Source: Acidimicrobiales bacterium
GTDB taxonomy: Bacteria; Actinomycetota; Acidimicrobiia; Acidimicrobiales; MedAcidi-G1
NCBI GenBank assembly: GCA_028823445.1
Contig: JAPKBH010000006.1
Location: forward strand, 1-64,000
Length of the DNA: 64,000 bases
Reading direction: 5' to 3'
Shown piece by piece: positions 16,087-24,979 of this stretch; the first letter of the stretch is position 1; the number at the start of each line of letters is the position of its first letter. A program made the translations under genes and the position numbers. Below the pieces are notes generated by a model. The model ran no database searches. It saw nothing but the letters and a program-made list of their open reading frames with translations, and was not told where the DNA came from.

Positions 16087-17864
16087 GCCAAGCGGCCGTC
16101 CGGCAAGCGTTGTTGCAATACCCGCTTGACGGGGTACGGCAATGGTTGTCTTTTACCCAACCGCTTTATGTCATCGGAGCCGACGAACTCCACGAGGTTC
16201 CTTCAGCATTAGCAGCCGCTGAACAGGCCGTTGCTCAAGGCAACTGGGTGGTAGGCATGGTTTCTTACGACGCCGGGCCAGCCTTTGACCAAGCCGTTCG
16301 GTCTGCACGAATGCGTCGGGTGCCGCTGGTTTCTTTTGGCGTTTTTTCTGCACCGCAGAGAGTAGATGCACCCACTCAAAGCGGGGGCTACCAAGTTGGC
16401 CCGTGGGTGGCCAACCGGTCTCAACCGGCTTATTTGACCACCATTCGTACTATCCGAGAGCTCATCGGAGCTGGCGAAACTTACCAAGTCAACCACACGG
16501 TGCGCTTGCGGTCGCCATTTTCTGGCGATCCGAGAGGACTGTTCGGCGACCTAGTGCGTGCTCAACAAGCCGACCATGCGGCTTATCTGGATCTTGGTGA
16601 CCGTGCCGTGTGTTCGGTCTCACCAGAACTCTTTGTTTCTCGCCGAGGGCGCCAACTCACCGCCCGGCCCATGAAAGGAACCATTGGCCGCCACCCTGAC
16701 CCCACGTGGGATGCCTTGGCCGCTGAGCACCTCGCTCGTTCAGAAAAAGATTTAGCCGAAAACACCATGATTGTCGACATGGTGCGCAACGATTTGAGCC
16801 GCATCGCCGATCTCGGCTCCGTCAAAGTACCGGCTTTGCACACGGTGGAGAGTTACCCCACGGTGCACACCATGACCTCAACGGTGACTGCTGAATCTGA
16901 TGCCTCAGTGGCTGAAGTATTTGCTGCCCTGTTTCCTCCGGCTTCCATTACCGGTGCCCCCAAAGTACGCACTACCGAGATTATTGAAGCCCTCGAAGGC
17001 GACGGCCGCGGGGTTTACACCGGGGCTATCGGGGTTTTAGGCCCTGACGGTAACTTCGAGTTCAACATTGCCATCCGCACCGTGTGGGTAGATTTAGCCC
17101 AAGGTCGGGCGGAATACGGGGTAGGGGGAGGCATTGTCTGGGATTCCGACCCCGATGAAGAGTGGCGAGAGGTTGAACAGAAAACTCGTGTCCTGAACCG
17201 AGCTCGACCTGATTTTCGCTTGTTAGAGACCATGCGCTGGGACCCCAACCAGGGCGTTGATTTACGCTCATTGCATCTTGAGCGATTGGTTACTTCGGCA
17301 CAGCATTTTAGTTTTGACTTAGATCTTGGATCGGTCAACCATGCTTTAGATGCAGTGGCCGCTGAGGGGCCACGTCGCTTGCGTTTACTGGTGGCTCCTG
17401 ACGGAGCGGTCGAGCTTCAAGTTTTAGACCTTCCATTGGCTGAAACTGGGCCGTGGCTGGTGCCCTTTAACACCCATCCGGTGCTTAGCGAAAACGAATA
17501 CCTTTTTCACAAAACCACTTATCGAGATGTGTTTACTCAAGCCCGAGAACGGTTTCCACAAGCCCCTGATGTGGTGCTCTGGAACGAACGCGGTGAACTT
17601 ACCGAAACCACGACCGGCAACTTAGTAATTGAGATTGACGGGCAGTTGGTGACTCCCCCGGTCTCTTGTGGGCTGCTGCCTGGTACTTTTCGGGCGCATT
17701 TACTGGCCCAAGGGGCCATAAGCGAAGCACCGGTTTTGCGTACTCAAGTGACCACAGAGACAAAAGCATGGATGATTAACTCGGTACGCCATTGGGTGCC
17801 GATGGTTTTTGATTTTTCTTCTCAGTCCGAAGAGAACGTTAAAAAACCCTCTCGGCAAATCTGA
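16083..17864 (+). CDS. pabBC: Aminodeoxychorismate synthase component I fused to aminodeoxychorismate lyase (PabB-PabC)
   Basis: This 593-residue fusion makes p-aminobenzoate for folate. The N-terminal chorismate-binding domain (to about residue 375) shows PMKGTIGR, ENTMIVDMVRNDLSRI and PPASITGAPK. The C-terminal class IV PLP lyase (from about 385) shows the PLP lysine in FHKTTYRD, plus ELTETTTGNLVI and CGLLPGTFR. I chose the ATG that overlaps the DUF1015 stop (ATGA) over a GTG 18 bases earlier. The glutamine amidotransferase PabA is not adjacent. Folate supply fits the heavy THF use in this island. It converges on etfA with five bases between the stops. Confidence 0.9.
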   Translation: MSQAAVRQALLQYPLDGVRQWLSFTQPLYVIGADELHEVPSALAAAEQAVAQGNWVVGMVSYDAGPAFDQAVRSARMRRVPLVSFGVFSAPQRVDAPTQSGGYQVGPWVANRSQPAYLTTIRTIRELIGAGETYQVNHTVRLRSPFSGDPRGLFGDLVRAQQADHAAYLDLGDRAVCSVSPELFVSRRGRQLTARPMKGTIGRHPDPTWDALAAEHLARSEKDLAENTMIVDMVRNDLSRIADLGSVKVPALHTVESYPTVHTMTSTVTAESDASVAEVFAALFPPASITGAPKVRTTEIIEALEGDGRGVYTGAIGVLGPDGNFEFNIAIRTVWVDLAQGRAEYGVGGGIVWDSDPDEEWREVEQKTRVLNRARPDFRLLETMRWDPNQGVDLRSLHLERLVTSAQHFSFDLDLGSVNHALDAVAAEGPRRLRLLVAPDGAVELQVLDLPLAETGPWLVPFNTHPVLSENEYLFHKTTYRDVFTQARERFPQAPDVVLWNERGELTETTTGNLVIEIDGQLVTPPVSCGLLPGTFRAHLLAQGAISEAPVLRTQVTTETKAWMINSVRHWVPMVFDFSSQSEENVKKPSRQI

Positions 17865-17869
17865 ACTAT

Positions 17870-18847
17870 TTAGCCTTTGCGGCGTTCAATCTCTTCCAAT
17901 ATGGCCGGTATTACTTTATGTAAATCGCCAATCACGGCATGACCTGCTTTGGTCACCATGTTGGCTTCGGCGTCGGTATTGATGGCCAAAATATTTTTGG
18001 CCGCCATGGCGCCTACCCAATGCTGGATAGCCCCTGAAATACCGTTAGCGATATAAATTTGTGGAGCAATACGGGTACCGGTTTGTCCGACTTGGTCGGA
18101 GTGGGGGCGCCATCCGTTATTGGTAACCGCTCGCGAGCACCCCACTACCCCACCTAATGCGGCGGCCAATTCTTCGAGAGGGGCGAAAGCTTCGGCAGAA
18201 CCCACCCCACGACCGCCACCTACCACTACCGGAGCGGTAGCCAAAGTAATACCTTGGGTGAGCACCACCCGGTCGGTTACTACGGTGCGAGATAGTGCGC
18301 TCTCTAGTTCTGGTGAGAAAACAGTCGTTGTCCCGGCGGCGGGAGCAGCGGCCGGGGTGGCTTCGCAACTGTGGTGGGTCACCGAAACGATTTTGGCGCC
18401 GTCGGTTTCTAAGGTGGCGTCTTCGAGCAACGAACCACCCCACTGCACCCGGGTCATTTCCCATTGCTCGGAGTTCGGGGTGACGTCTAAACAGTTAGCG
18501 ACAAAAGGCACGTTTAAACGGGCGGCTACCTGGGCCATTACCTCGTTGCCTCGGTCGGTGCCGCAAGCCATCGCTGCGGAGGCATCGACGGATCGAACCA
18601 ATTGGGTGAGTGCTTCGCCCCAAGCTTCGGGGCCAAAATCGGTCAAGATCTCGTGGTTAATCACGTGGATGGTTTCGGCGCCGTAGGCCGCCAACTGTGC
18701 GCTGGCTTCTTGTGCTCCTTGGCCAATAACTACGGCGTGGCAGGCTATTCCGGCGTCGGTCGCTAGTTGGCGGCCGAAAGTCAAGGCCTCTAGGGAGGCC
18801 TCGGCCAAAGTGCCGCGATCGTGATCGCAAAGAATTAACAGAGTCAT
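17870..18847 (-). CDS. etfA: Electron transfer flavoprotein alpha subunit
   Basis: This 325-residue ETF alpha carries the FAD-binding C-terminal domain with GGGRGVGSAE, the SRAVTNNGWRPHSDQVGQTG stretch around residues 240-260, and IYIANGISGAIQH. It accepts electrons from the dehydrogenase encoded at the head of the operon and passes them to ETF-ubiquinone oxidoreductase. Its start overlaps the etfB stop by four bases. The order dehydrogenase-etfB-etfA is typical where an ETF is dedicated to a methylamine-type dehydrogenase. Confidence 0.93.
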   Translation of the reverse strand: MTLLILCDHDRGTLAEASLEALTFGRQLATDAGIACHAVVIGQGAQEASAQLAAYGAETIHVINHEILTDFGPEAWGEALTQLVRSVDASAAMACGTDRGNEVMAQVAARLNVPFVANCLDVTPNSEQWEMTRVQWGGSLLEDATLETDGAKIVSVTHHSCEATPAAAPAAGTTTVFSPELESALSRTVVTDRVVLTQGITLATAPVVVGGGRGVGSAEAFAPLEELAAALGGVVGCSRAVTNNGWRPHSDQVGQTGTRIAPQIYIANGISGAIQHWVGAMAAKNILAINTDAEANMVTKAGHAVIGDLHKVIPAILEEIERRKG

Positions 18848-19611
18848 GACAGCACCCCAAGTTCTTCTAATAAGTCGACAACGGCCGGGGCCGCCTCGGG
18901 GCCTTCGCCAAGAATTACTGTGGTAGAGGCCGCTTCTTCGGGGCGGTGCAAGCGGCGGCGCTTTTGGCCACCCGGTTCAGCGGTAGGTTCGGTGGCTTCT
19001 ATTACCGCTTTTTTCGAAGCTAAGCGCCCCTTCATGGTTGGGTAACGAGGCAAGTTGATGCCTTCTTTAATACCCAAAACGGCCGGGGTGGGTATTTCAT
19101 AAACTTCAAAACCGCCGTCTATTTCACGGCGAGCGGTAACCGTGCCTTCGGCTACATCTATGCCTTTAATACCGTTGACAATGGGGCGGCCCAAAGCATG
19201 AGCGACCCGTACCCCTACTTGGAACCCACCGGCGTCGGCAGATTCGTTACCAAAAAGCACCAAGTCGAACGGCCCTTCGGCCTCTTCAAGGTCGCTGATG
19301 GCTTGGGTTAAAGCCGCGGCGGTTCGTTGGGCATCCCAATCCACTTCGGTGATGGGCAACAAGACAAAATGGTTGCCTCCTACGCTGGCTGCGTATCGCA
19401 ACTGCTCTTCGGCTTCGGCGGGGCCCAAGGTAAGCACCGTGACCTGGCCTTCGTGGGCTTCAGCAATTTGTACTGCCTCTTCCAGCGCACATTCTTCGTG
19501 GGGGCTCGTGGTGAACCCCAAATGAGCGGAGTCCACTGCTTGTTCATCGGCGGTGATGTTGATGCGGGCGCCGGGAGCCGGCACTCGCTTAACGCAAACC
19601 AAAAGTCGCAT
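18844..19611 (-). CDS. etfB: Electron transfer flavoprotein beta subunit
   Basis: This 255-residue ETF beta has the N-terminal LLVCVKRVPAPGA, DEQAVDSAHLGFTTSPHEECALEEAV (residues about 23-48) and the ETF-beta signature area VTARREIDGGFEVYEIPTPAVLGI, followed by LPRYPTMKGRLASKK. The C-terminal 40 residues are less conserved and basic (KRRRLHRP). It pairs with the downstream alpha subunit, with a four-base overlap, and lies nine bases after the flavoprotein dehydrogenase stop. Together they would move electrons from dimethylglycine or sarcosine oxidation to the quinone pool. Confidence 0.93.
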   Translation of the reverse strand: MRLLVCVKRVPAPGARINITADEQAVDSAHLGFTTSPHEECALEEAVQIAEAHEGQVTVLTLGPAEAEEQLRYAASVGGNHFVLLPITEVDWDAQRTAAALTQAISDLEEAEGPFDLVLFGNESADAGGFQVGVRVAHALGRPIVNGIKGIDVAEGTVTARREIDGGFEVYEIPTPAVLGIKEGINLPRYPTMKGRLASKKAVIEATEPTAEPGGQKRRRLHRPEEAASTTVILGEGPEAAPAVVDLLEELGVLS

Positions 19612-19619
19612 GATGGCTC

Positions 19620-22136
19620 CTAGGACTTGAGACGAGTGTTTTCCGGATCAAAGATGGCGCCGGTAGAGCCCACCTTGACCGGGAAGAGTTCGTTCATGTA
19701 CATGACCTGCAGGTCGGTACCGGGTACCGCAAGTTCGGTGGGCAAGTAGGACATCAACAGGTGCTTGCCAACTGTGGGGCCAAAGCCAGCAGTAGTTACC
19801 CGACTGGCCCGACCGTGGGAGTCCACGATGCGACCGCCGTCTAACGTCAAGATGGGTTCGTTACCGCCTTGCATAAAGCGTTGGCGCCCTTGGCTATCTG
19901 TTTGGTCTTCTACGGTCAGGGTACACATCGCTACTTCGGTGGTGCCTTCTCGAGCGGCCAGGTAGGCCTCTTTACCAATGAAGTCAGCGGCTTTTACCTT
20001 GGGGCGAGCCAAACCAGCTTCTAACGGGTTGTATTCGCTTTCCAATTCGGCACCCATCAGGCGGTAGCCCTTTTCTAAGCGGCCTGATGTTCCATATACG
20101 CCACCACCGGTGGGGCGAATACCTTGGTCGGCGCCAGCGGCCATGAGGGCATCCCACAAAGCGGGCCCGTTGGCCCAGTTGGTGTAGATTTCCCAACCGG
20201 TATCGCCCACGTAAGAAACTCTAAAGAGGGTGCAGGGCAGGCCAGCAATTTCTACGTCTATGACCGAGCCGTAAGGTGATCCGTTTTGTGAAAGGTCAGC
20301 GTCGGTGAGTTGGCCTAACACGGTCGGGGCGTTGGGGCCCCATAAACCTAAGGTGGTGACCTGTTTGGTGATGTTGGTGAACTTCACCGAACCGTCGAGG
20401 GGCATGTGGCGGTTGACCCAGAAAGAGTCACGGCCGCCGTCGAATACCCCGGTGACGATGCGTACCTTGTCTTGGGCGGTGCGCATCATGGTGAGGTCAG
20501 AGTGGAAACCGCCGTCGGGGGTTAGCCACGGGGTGTAGATAGAGCGGCCTACGGCGACGTCTACTTTATTTACGGCGAGGTAGTCGGCGTACTGGACGGC
20601 CCCCGGGCCTTCGAGTTCGTAAATTTGGAAGGCGCTGAGGTCTACTAGGCCGCAGTTTTCTCGCAGGTTGAGGTGTTCGCCAACGGTGATGGGGCTCCAC
20701 CACCGGTTGTCCCATTCCACGGTGCGTTCCGAAAGGTCGTAGCGCTCGACAAGGTCAGCGTTGGCGCCGTACCACTGGGGGCGTTCCCAGGTGCGGGCTT
20801 GGAAAAACATGGCGTCAAGGTCTTGTTGGCGTGAGAAATAGGGGCCGACGTCGATGTTGCGGCGCCCTTCCCATTGCTCGGCGGGGTGCACGATGCCGTA
20901 GGTCTTGATAAAGCTTTCGTCGGCTCGTGACCAAATATGTTCGTCGGAGCGCTCGCCTTCGTAAAACCGAGCCAGGTCTGCGCCGTGGGCGTCGATAACT
21001 CGGGGGTAGCCGTAGGTCATCCATTCGGCGACTACTTGAGCCATGCCGGGGCCTTCTTTTACCCAAACGGCGGCCGCTGACCAAAGGTTACGTACCTCGA
21101 TAGTTTCACCGAGGCAGGGCATGCCGTCGGGGGTTAAAGACAGCAAACCGTTGATGGCGTATTTTATCTCGGCGTCGCCGAGCATGTCCATGAGTTCGAT
21201 GGCTGTTTCCATTTGGTCATCGAAATCGTCGGGGGTGAAGGGCATTTCGGTGGGCGACAAAGCGGCTTCTTGGTTGGAGGGGATTTCATCGGGGTGATGC
21301 AAGATGGCCCGGTGGCCGTAAGAGCCGACTTCCATGGAGCCTGAGGATTGGCGCTCGTAACAGAAGGTGTCCATGTCGCGCACGATGGGGTAGCCGATTT
21401 CGTTGTTGGTTTCGGCCAAGATGTCCATGGGGCCCACGTCGGCCATTTGGTGCACGGTGGGCACCAAGGGGATGGTGGCTCCGGCCATGTTGGCGATGCG
21501 GTTTGACCACACGCCGCAGGCCACGACCACGTACTCGGCTTCGATACGGCCTTTGTCGGTGACTACGGCGCTCACCGTGGTGACGCCGCCTTCGCCTTGG
21601 GTGGTTTCGATGTCCAGAACTTCGGTGTTGGCGAATACTTGACAGCCGGCGGTTTCGATGGCTTCTTTGCGCATTACGGTGCCGGTTTCTAGCGAGTCAA
21701 CGACCGAAACGGTTGGGCAGTAGAAACCGCCCAAGATGACCTCTTCGTTGATGAAGGGAACGAGTTCTTTTACTTCGGATGGGCTGAGTAGGTGGGCTTC
21801 GATACCCCAGGCTTTAGCGGAGGTCATGCGGCGGTCAAGTTCATCCATGCGTTCTTGGGTACGGGCGACTTCGATGCCGCCAGAATCTACTGAGAGGTCC
21901 ATGTCTCGGTATTGGTCGGCGCTTTGCTCGCCTAGCAGGGCCATTTCTTTATTGTGGTCAACCGGAAAAATGAAGTTTGAGGCGTGGCCGGTGGAGCCGC
22001 CGGGGTTAGGAAGAGGCCCTTTTTCTATGAGAACAAGGTCGGTCCAACCCAAGCGGGCCAAGTGACCTACTAAACAGTTGCCGACGATGCCGGCCCCGAT
22101 AACCACGACTTTGGCGTTAGTGGGAAATTCGCTCAT
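19620..22136 (-). CDS. Dimethylglycine/sarcosine dehydrogenase-type flavoprotein with C-terminal GcvT folate domain
   Basis: This 838-residue enzyme has a DAO FAD domain (VVVIGAGIVGNCL at the N-terminus; GGSTGHASNF with the His that carries covalent FAD in relatives) followed by GcvT-like folate-binding domains from about residue 430 (GPGAVQYADYLAVNKVDV, YVGDTGWEIY, GRLEKGYRLMGAELESEYNPLEAGL). The family demethylates dimethylglycine or sarcosine, delivering the methyl group to THF as methylene-THF and electrons to ETF. First gene of the dehydrogenase-etfB-etfA operon, with GGAG seven bases before the ATG and its own promoter carrying two shared operator-like sites. It is suited to follow MttB-mediated demethylation of glycine betaine. 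Which of the two substrates it prefers cannot be read from sequence. Confidence 0.85.
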   Translation of the reverse strand: MSEFPTNAKVVVIGAGIVGNCLVGHLARLGWTDLVLIEKGPLPNPGGSTGHASNFIFPVDHNKEMALLGEQSADQYRDMDLSVDSGGIEVARTQERMDELDRRMTSAKAWGIEAHLLSPSEVKELVPFINEEVILGGFYCPTVSVVDSLETGTVMRKEAIETAGCQVFANTEVLDIETTQGEGGVTTVSAVVTDKGRIEAEYVVVACGVWSNRIANMAGATIPLVPTVHQMADVGPMDILAETNNEIGYPIVRDMDTFCYERQSSGSMEVGSYGHRAILHHPDEIPSNQEAALSPTEMPFTPDDFDDQMETAIELMDMLGDAEIKYAINGLLSLTPDGMPCLGETIEVRNLWSAAAVWVKEGPGMAQVVAEWMTYGYPRVIDAHGADLARFYEGERSDEHIWSRADESFIKTYGIVHPAEQWEGRRNIDVGPYFSRQQDLDAMFFQARTWERPQWYGANADLVERYDLSERTVEWDNRWWSPITVGEHLNLRENCGLVDLSAFQIYELEGPGAVQYADYLAVNKVDVAVGRSIYTPWLTPDGGFHSDLTMMRTAQDKVRIVTGVFDGGRDSFWVNRHMPLDGSVKFTNITKQVTTLGLWGPNAPTVLGQLTDADLSQNGSPYGSVIDVEIAGLPCTLFRVSYVGDTGWEIYTNWANGPALWDALMAAGADQGIRPTGGGVYGTSGRLEKGYRLMGAELESEYNPLEAGLARPKVKAADFIGKEAYLAAREGTTEVAMCTLTVEDQTDSQGRQRFMQGGNEPILTLDGGRIVDSHGRASRVTTAGFGPTVGKHLLMSYLPTELAVPGTDLQVMYMNELFPVKVGSTGAIFDPENTRLKS

Positions 22137-22238
22137 TGAAATACTCCAGTAGGCAGCAGAGACCGACTGTGAGAGGCGACTCTGGTTAGGTTATTTGCAA
22201 GATAGGGCACGTGAGCACATATCCGGTGTCCTGCGGGG

Positions 22239-22266
22239 ATCTTAATCCAACAAAAGTAAAAGTCAA
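22239..22266 (-). promoter_or_regulatory. Sigma70-type promoter of the dimethylglycine dehydrogenase operon
   Basis: On the minus strand TTGACT (22266-22261) and TAAGAT (22244-22239) are separated by 16 bases, about 100 bases before the dehydrogenase start. The two operator-like sites end right at the -35 box, a layout suited to activation or to polymerase blocking. No transcription start has been observed. Confidence 0.5.
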
Positions 22267-22300
22267 CCACATAATGGGAAGCCTCACCACCTAGCGGGAA
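22264..22300 (-). promoter_or_regulatory. Pair of direct operator-like repeats upstream of the dehydrogenase promoter
   Basis: TTCCCGC-TAG-GTGG (22300-22287) and TTCCCAT-TAT-GTGG (22280-22267) are direct repeats exactly 20 bases apart, so they face the same side of the helix. Both fit the TTCCCAC-N3-GTGGGAA pattern found in front of the corrinoid and fhs genes. The remaining part of this 170-base intergenic region holds the promoter and leader only. Confidence 0.5.
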
Positions 22301-22306
22301 ACTTTT

Positions 22307-23113
22307 TTATCGTCGGAAAACGGTACGCAGGGTTTCCAAACCACCATCAACCGAGATGACCTGCCCGTTAACAAAACGCGCCGCCGGTGAAGCTAGAAAA
22401 ACTGCCATAGCAGCCACATCCGCTCCTTCGATAAACGACCGCATGGACACTTGGTCCTGGTAACGCTCACGAATAATTGTTTCAGAGAGACCCAGCGCTA
22501 CGGCTTCGGCCGCGATCACTTGGTCCATGCGGTCACCACCCACCGACCCCGGGCACAAGGTATTTACCCGAATATTGAACTCGCCCAACTCCATGGCCAA
22601 GGTGGCGCTTAGCCCCACCACCGCCCATTTTGAAGCGGCGTAAGGACTCCGCAAGGGGTAGCCCACTAAGCCCGCCGTGGAAGCGGTATTTAAAATGACC
22701 CCGGATTCTTGAGCCCGCATCAAAGGGATGGCCCGGCGACAGCAAAGAAACATGGAGCGCACGTTGACGGCCATCGTTCGGTCCCACTCGGATACCTCAA
22801 GTTCCTCTAGCGCCCCGGTTGGCCCAGCGATGCCCACGTTGTTGCACAACACATCTACCCCACCCATGACCTGCACCGCTTCGTCAAAAAGTTGATCTAC
22901 CTGGTCAGGGTCCGACACGTCTGCGGCGGTGGCCGTAACTCCGGGAGGAAGGTCGTGGAGTTGCCCCGGCAAGTCAGCAACATGCACTTGAGCCTCATCG
23001 TCTAAAAAAGCAGTCACCATGGCCGCGCCAATACCTGAGGCTCCTGCCGTAATCAATACCCTTTGCTGTCCAGTAGTTGAACTCTCAGCAGAATCTTTGT
23101 TCACTCTCGTCAT
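22307..23113 (-). CDS. SDR-family NAD(P)-dependent oxidoreductase
   Basis: This classical short-chain dehydrogenase has 268 residues. Visible motifs are VLITAGASGIGAAM (cofactor loop near residue 22), NNVGIAG, the catalytic serine in TASTAG, YAASKWA with active-site Tyr and Lys, and SVDGG near the C-terminus. Substrate unknown. AGGA lies seven bases before the ATG. It follows the DMT exporter gene on the same strand and may be the last gene of an IclR-DMT-SDR operon, ending just before the dimethylglycine dehydrogenase promoter. It is not a close copy of the SDR at the left edge: only general motifs are shared. Confidence 0.85.
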   Translation of the reverse strand: MTRVNKDSAESSTTGQQRVLITAGASGIGAAMVTAFLDDEAQVHVADLPGQLHDLPPGVTATAADVSDPDQVDQLFDEAVQVMGGVDVLCNNVGIAGPTGALEELEVSEWDRTMAVNVRSMFLCCRRAIPLMRAQESGVILNTASTAGLVGYPLRSPYAASKWAVVGLSATLAMELGEFNIRVNTLCPGSVGGDRMDQVIAAEAVALGLSETIIRERYQDQVSMRSFIEGADVAAMAVFLASPAARFVNGQVISVDGGLETLRTVFRR

Positions 23114-23171
23114 AGATGAATCCTATTCCCTGCTTGGATCCAAGACCGTTGATCCTAAAAAGATGGCGTCC

Positions 23172-24005
23172 TTAGCCAAAGACAATGAGGGTCAGCGAAC
23201 CCATAGTGCCCAACAGCCCTAGCCATTGCCAGAGGCGTAGAGTTTCTCCCCGAAAAAGCCAACCACAGGCCACGGTGACGGCGGCGTACTGCGTACCGGC
23301 GGCAGCAACTGGGGCGAGGTCGCCATGTTGCAAGCCGTAAAGAAAAGACAATGCGCCTAGCCCCCCCCAAAAAGCGCCCAGGCTGGCTAGCCCAATCGCT
23401 CGTCGATCTGGAAATATCGAAACCGTGGCCCGTTTGCTCAAAAAAGCAAAAACTACAAAACCCACCAACCTTTGCGAAACCATCGGCCAATGCCCGCTCT
23501 CTGGAGAGGCCAGGTCAAGCACCACGAAAAGAGCGGCGTAACTGACTCCGGAGAGAGCACTAAAAAGTACGCCCTTTTTTAAGTCGCCCGTAAAATTCGG
23601 ATCAAAGGTAATGAGTAGTACAGAAAGCACTCCCAAAGCAATGCCACCTAATACTGCTGATGACGGAGCGTTTCCCCAAAGTAAAGAAAACACCGTAGGT
23701 AAGGCCACTGAGAGAACAGCAGCCGGAGGGCCCACGACTGCCACGTTGGCCGACTGGTAACCCAAGTAAAGCGCGCCCAACGCAGCCACTCCGATAAACC
23801 CGCTGGCCGCTCCGATCAACAAGTCAACGGTTCGCCACTCGCTACCCGCTACCGCTGCTGCGGTGAGAGCAAGAAAAAAACCGCCAAAAAGGAACGCCCC
23901 TAACGACTGACTGATGGTGGCACGGTCTGAGGAGTTGCGGGTGAAATGATCGCCCACCCCGACCCCTAGTGCTGCTGCTACTCCATAAATCGCCGACATG
24001 TTCAA
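23172..24005 (-). CDS. DMT/EamA-type membrane transporter
   Basis: The 277-residue protein is made almost entirely of hydrophobic segments (about ten), in two repeated halves of five, as in the drug/metabolite transporter superfamily. The second half ends with the typical EamA pattern (LAPVAAAGTQYAAVTVACGWLFRGETLRLWQWLG, residues about 225-258). No signal peptide is expected. The family contains exporters and importers of amino acids and amines. Its location between an IclR regulator and an SDR, next to the betaine genes, hints at amine or osmolyte transport, without direct evidence. It begins 20 bases after the IclR stop. Confidence 0.75.
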   Translation of the reverse strand: MNMSAIYGVAAALGVGVGDHFTRNSSDRATISQSLGAFLFGGFFLALTAAAVAGSEWRTVDLLIGAASGFIGVAALGALYLGYQSANVAVVGPPAAVLSVALPTVFSLLWGNAPSSAVLGGIALGVLSVLLITFDPNFTGDLKKGVLFSALSGVSYAALFVVLDLASPESGHWPMVSQRLVGFVVFAFLSKRATVSIFPDRRAIGLASLGAFWGGLGALSFLYGLQHGDLAPVAAAGTQYAAVTVACGWLFRGETLRLWQWLGLLGTMGSLTLIVFG

Positions 24006-24024
24006 CCCGGCCTTTTCATGTTTT

Positions 24025-24777
24025 TTAAGGGTGGTATCCCAAGGCTTCAGAGATACTGGCTGCTACTTGAACTAACCGCTGGCCAATGATTTCTTCCATG
24101 GTTTCGTCGGGAAAGCGATAGGCCGGCCCGTGACTATGCAATGCACCCATCACCACGCCAGTGTTGTTGTAGAGCGGGGCAGCCACCGAGTTAATGCCTT
24201 CAGAGAATTCTTCGTGGGCCCATAGGTAGCCCTGACGGCGAGCAACTTCCAGGCGTGAACGAATCTGCTCAGGGTCGATCACCGTTTTTGAGGTAAAGCG
24301 ATCAAGCGGCCGATCCAGGAATCTGTCTACTGCATCGTTTGGCCATTGAGATAAAATGACCAAGCCGGCAGGCACCACATGCATGGGTAAACTCACCCCG
24401 GTCCAATCTCTTATCTGAACCGGATGGGGAGAATCTGCCTCACCGATATAATGCACGTCATAACCGGCGGGTATAGACAAGCCAACCGTTTCGCCCAGAG
24501 CCTCTACGAGGTCAAGCAAATGCGGTTGAGCAACGGCCAAGAGGCTTTGTGTGGGGTCCACGGTGGTGGCCATGGTCAAGAGGGCCGGGCCAATTTGGTA
24601 AGTGGTGTCGTCGATTGTGCGCACGATTGCCCCTAAGTCTTCCAAGGTGTAAAGCAGCCGAGCCACAGTGCTGGTGGGCAGATTGACACTTCGGGCCAGG
24701 TCGCTTATGCCGGCTCCCTCTCGCGCTATTTCTTCAAGAAGAGAGAAGGCACGATCAATACTTTGTACAGTTTTCAC
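24025..24777 (-). CDS. IclR-family transcriptional regulator
   Basis: The protein has about 250 residues: an N-terminal winged helix (VQSIDRAFSLLEEI, ISDLARSVNLPTSTVARLLYTLEDLGAI) and a C-terminal IclR effector domain (for example EFSEGINSVAAPLYNNTGVVMGAL). I chose the GTG at 24775-24777 because AAAAGG precedes it and homologues start near VQSIDRA. An ATG 51 bases earlier gives 267 residues but has no ribosome site. It is divergent from the corrinoid operon, and the shared region carries three palindromes of the type that also appear at other C1 promoters, so it is the natural candidate for controlling them. Its effector (a betaine or derivative?) is unknown. Confidence 0.85.
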   Translation of the reverse strand: MKTVQSIDRAFSLLEEIAREGAGISDLARSVNLPTSTVARLLYTLEDLGAIVRTIDDTTYQIGPALLTMATTVDPTQSLLAVAQPHLLDLVEALGETVGLSIPAGYDVHYIGEADSPHPVQIRDWTGVSLPMHVVPAGLVILSQWPNDAVDRFLDRPLDRFTSKTVIDPEQIRSRLEVARRQGYLWAHEEFSEGINSVAAPLYNNTGVVMGALHSHGPAYRFPDETMEEIIGQRLVQVAASISEALGYHP

Positions 24778-24867
24778 ATTTTGCCTTTTGGGTAGATTGT
24801 TAGATTCTTGCCACCATCCGGGAAGCATGAAGATGATGGTGGACGCTTAGCGAAAAGATGGGTAGAG

Positions 24868-24930
24868 TTCCCACCATACAGGCACTTCCCGCATTATGGG
24901 AATATTGTAAAATTCACCACGTTGTGGGTT
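24868..24930. promoter_or_regulatory. Cluster of operator-like palindromes between iclR and the corrinoid operon
   Basis: There are three sites. TTCCCAC-CAT-ACAGG (24868-24882) is weak. TTCCCGC-ATT-ATGGGAA (24886-24902) is a near-perfect 17-base palindrome. CCAC-GTT-GTGG (24917-24927) lies in a longer imperfect repeat. They sit 50-110 bases before the corrinoid protein start and within 150 bases of the regulator start, which fits autoregulation plus control of the methyltransferase operon. No confident -35/-10 pair was found. Confidence 0.5.
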
Positions 24931-24979
24931 CACCCCATAAGGTGGCCAACGGGGCACGTCCCTTACCTACGGAGGAACC

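Noticed and set aside
22137-22306. A glycine or SAM riboswitch in front of the dimethylglycine dehydrogenase
   Set aside because: No tandem glycine-aptamer core or SAM-type helices could be recognised; the region is explained by a promoter and two operator-like sites.
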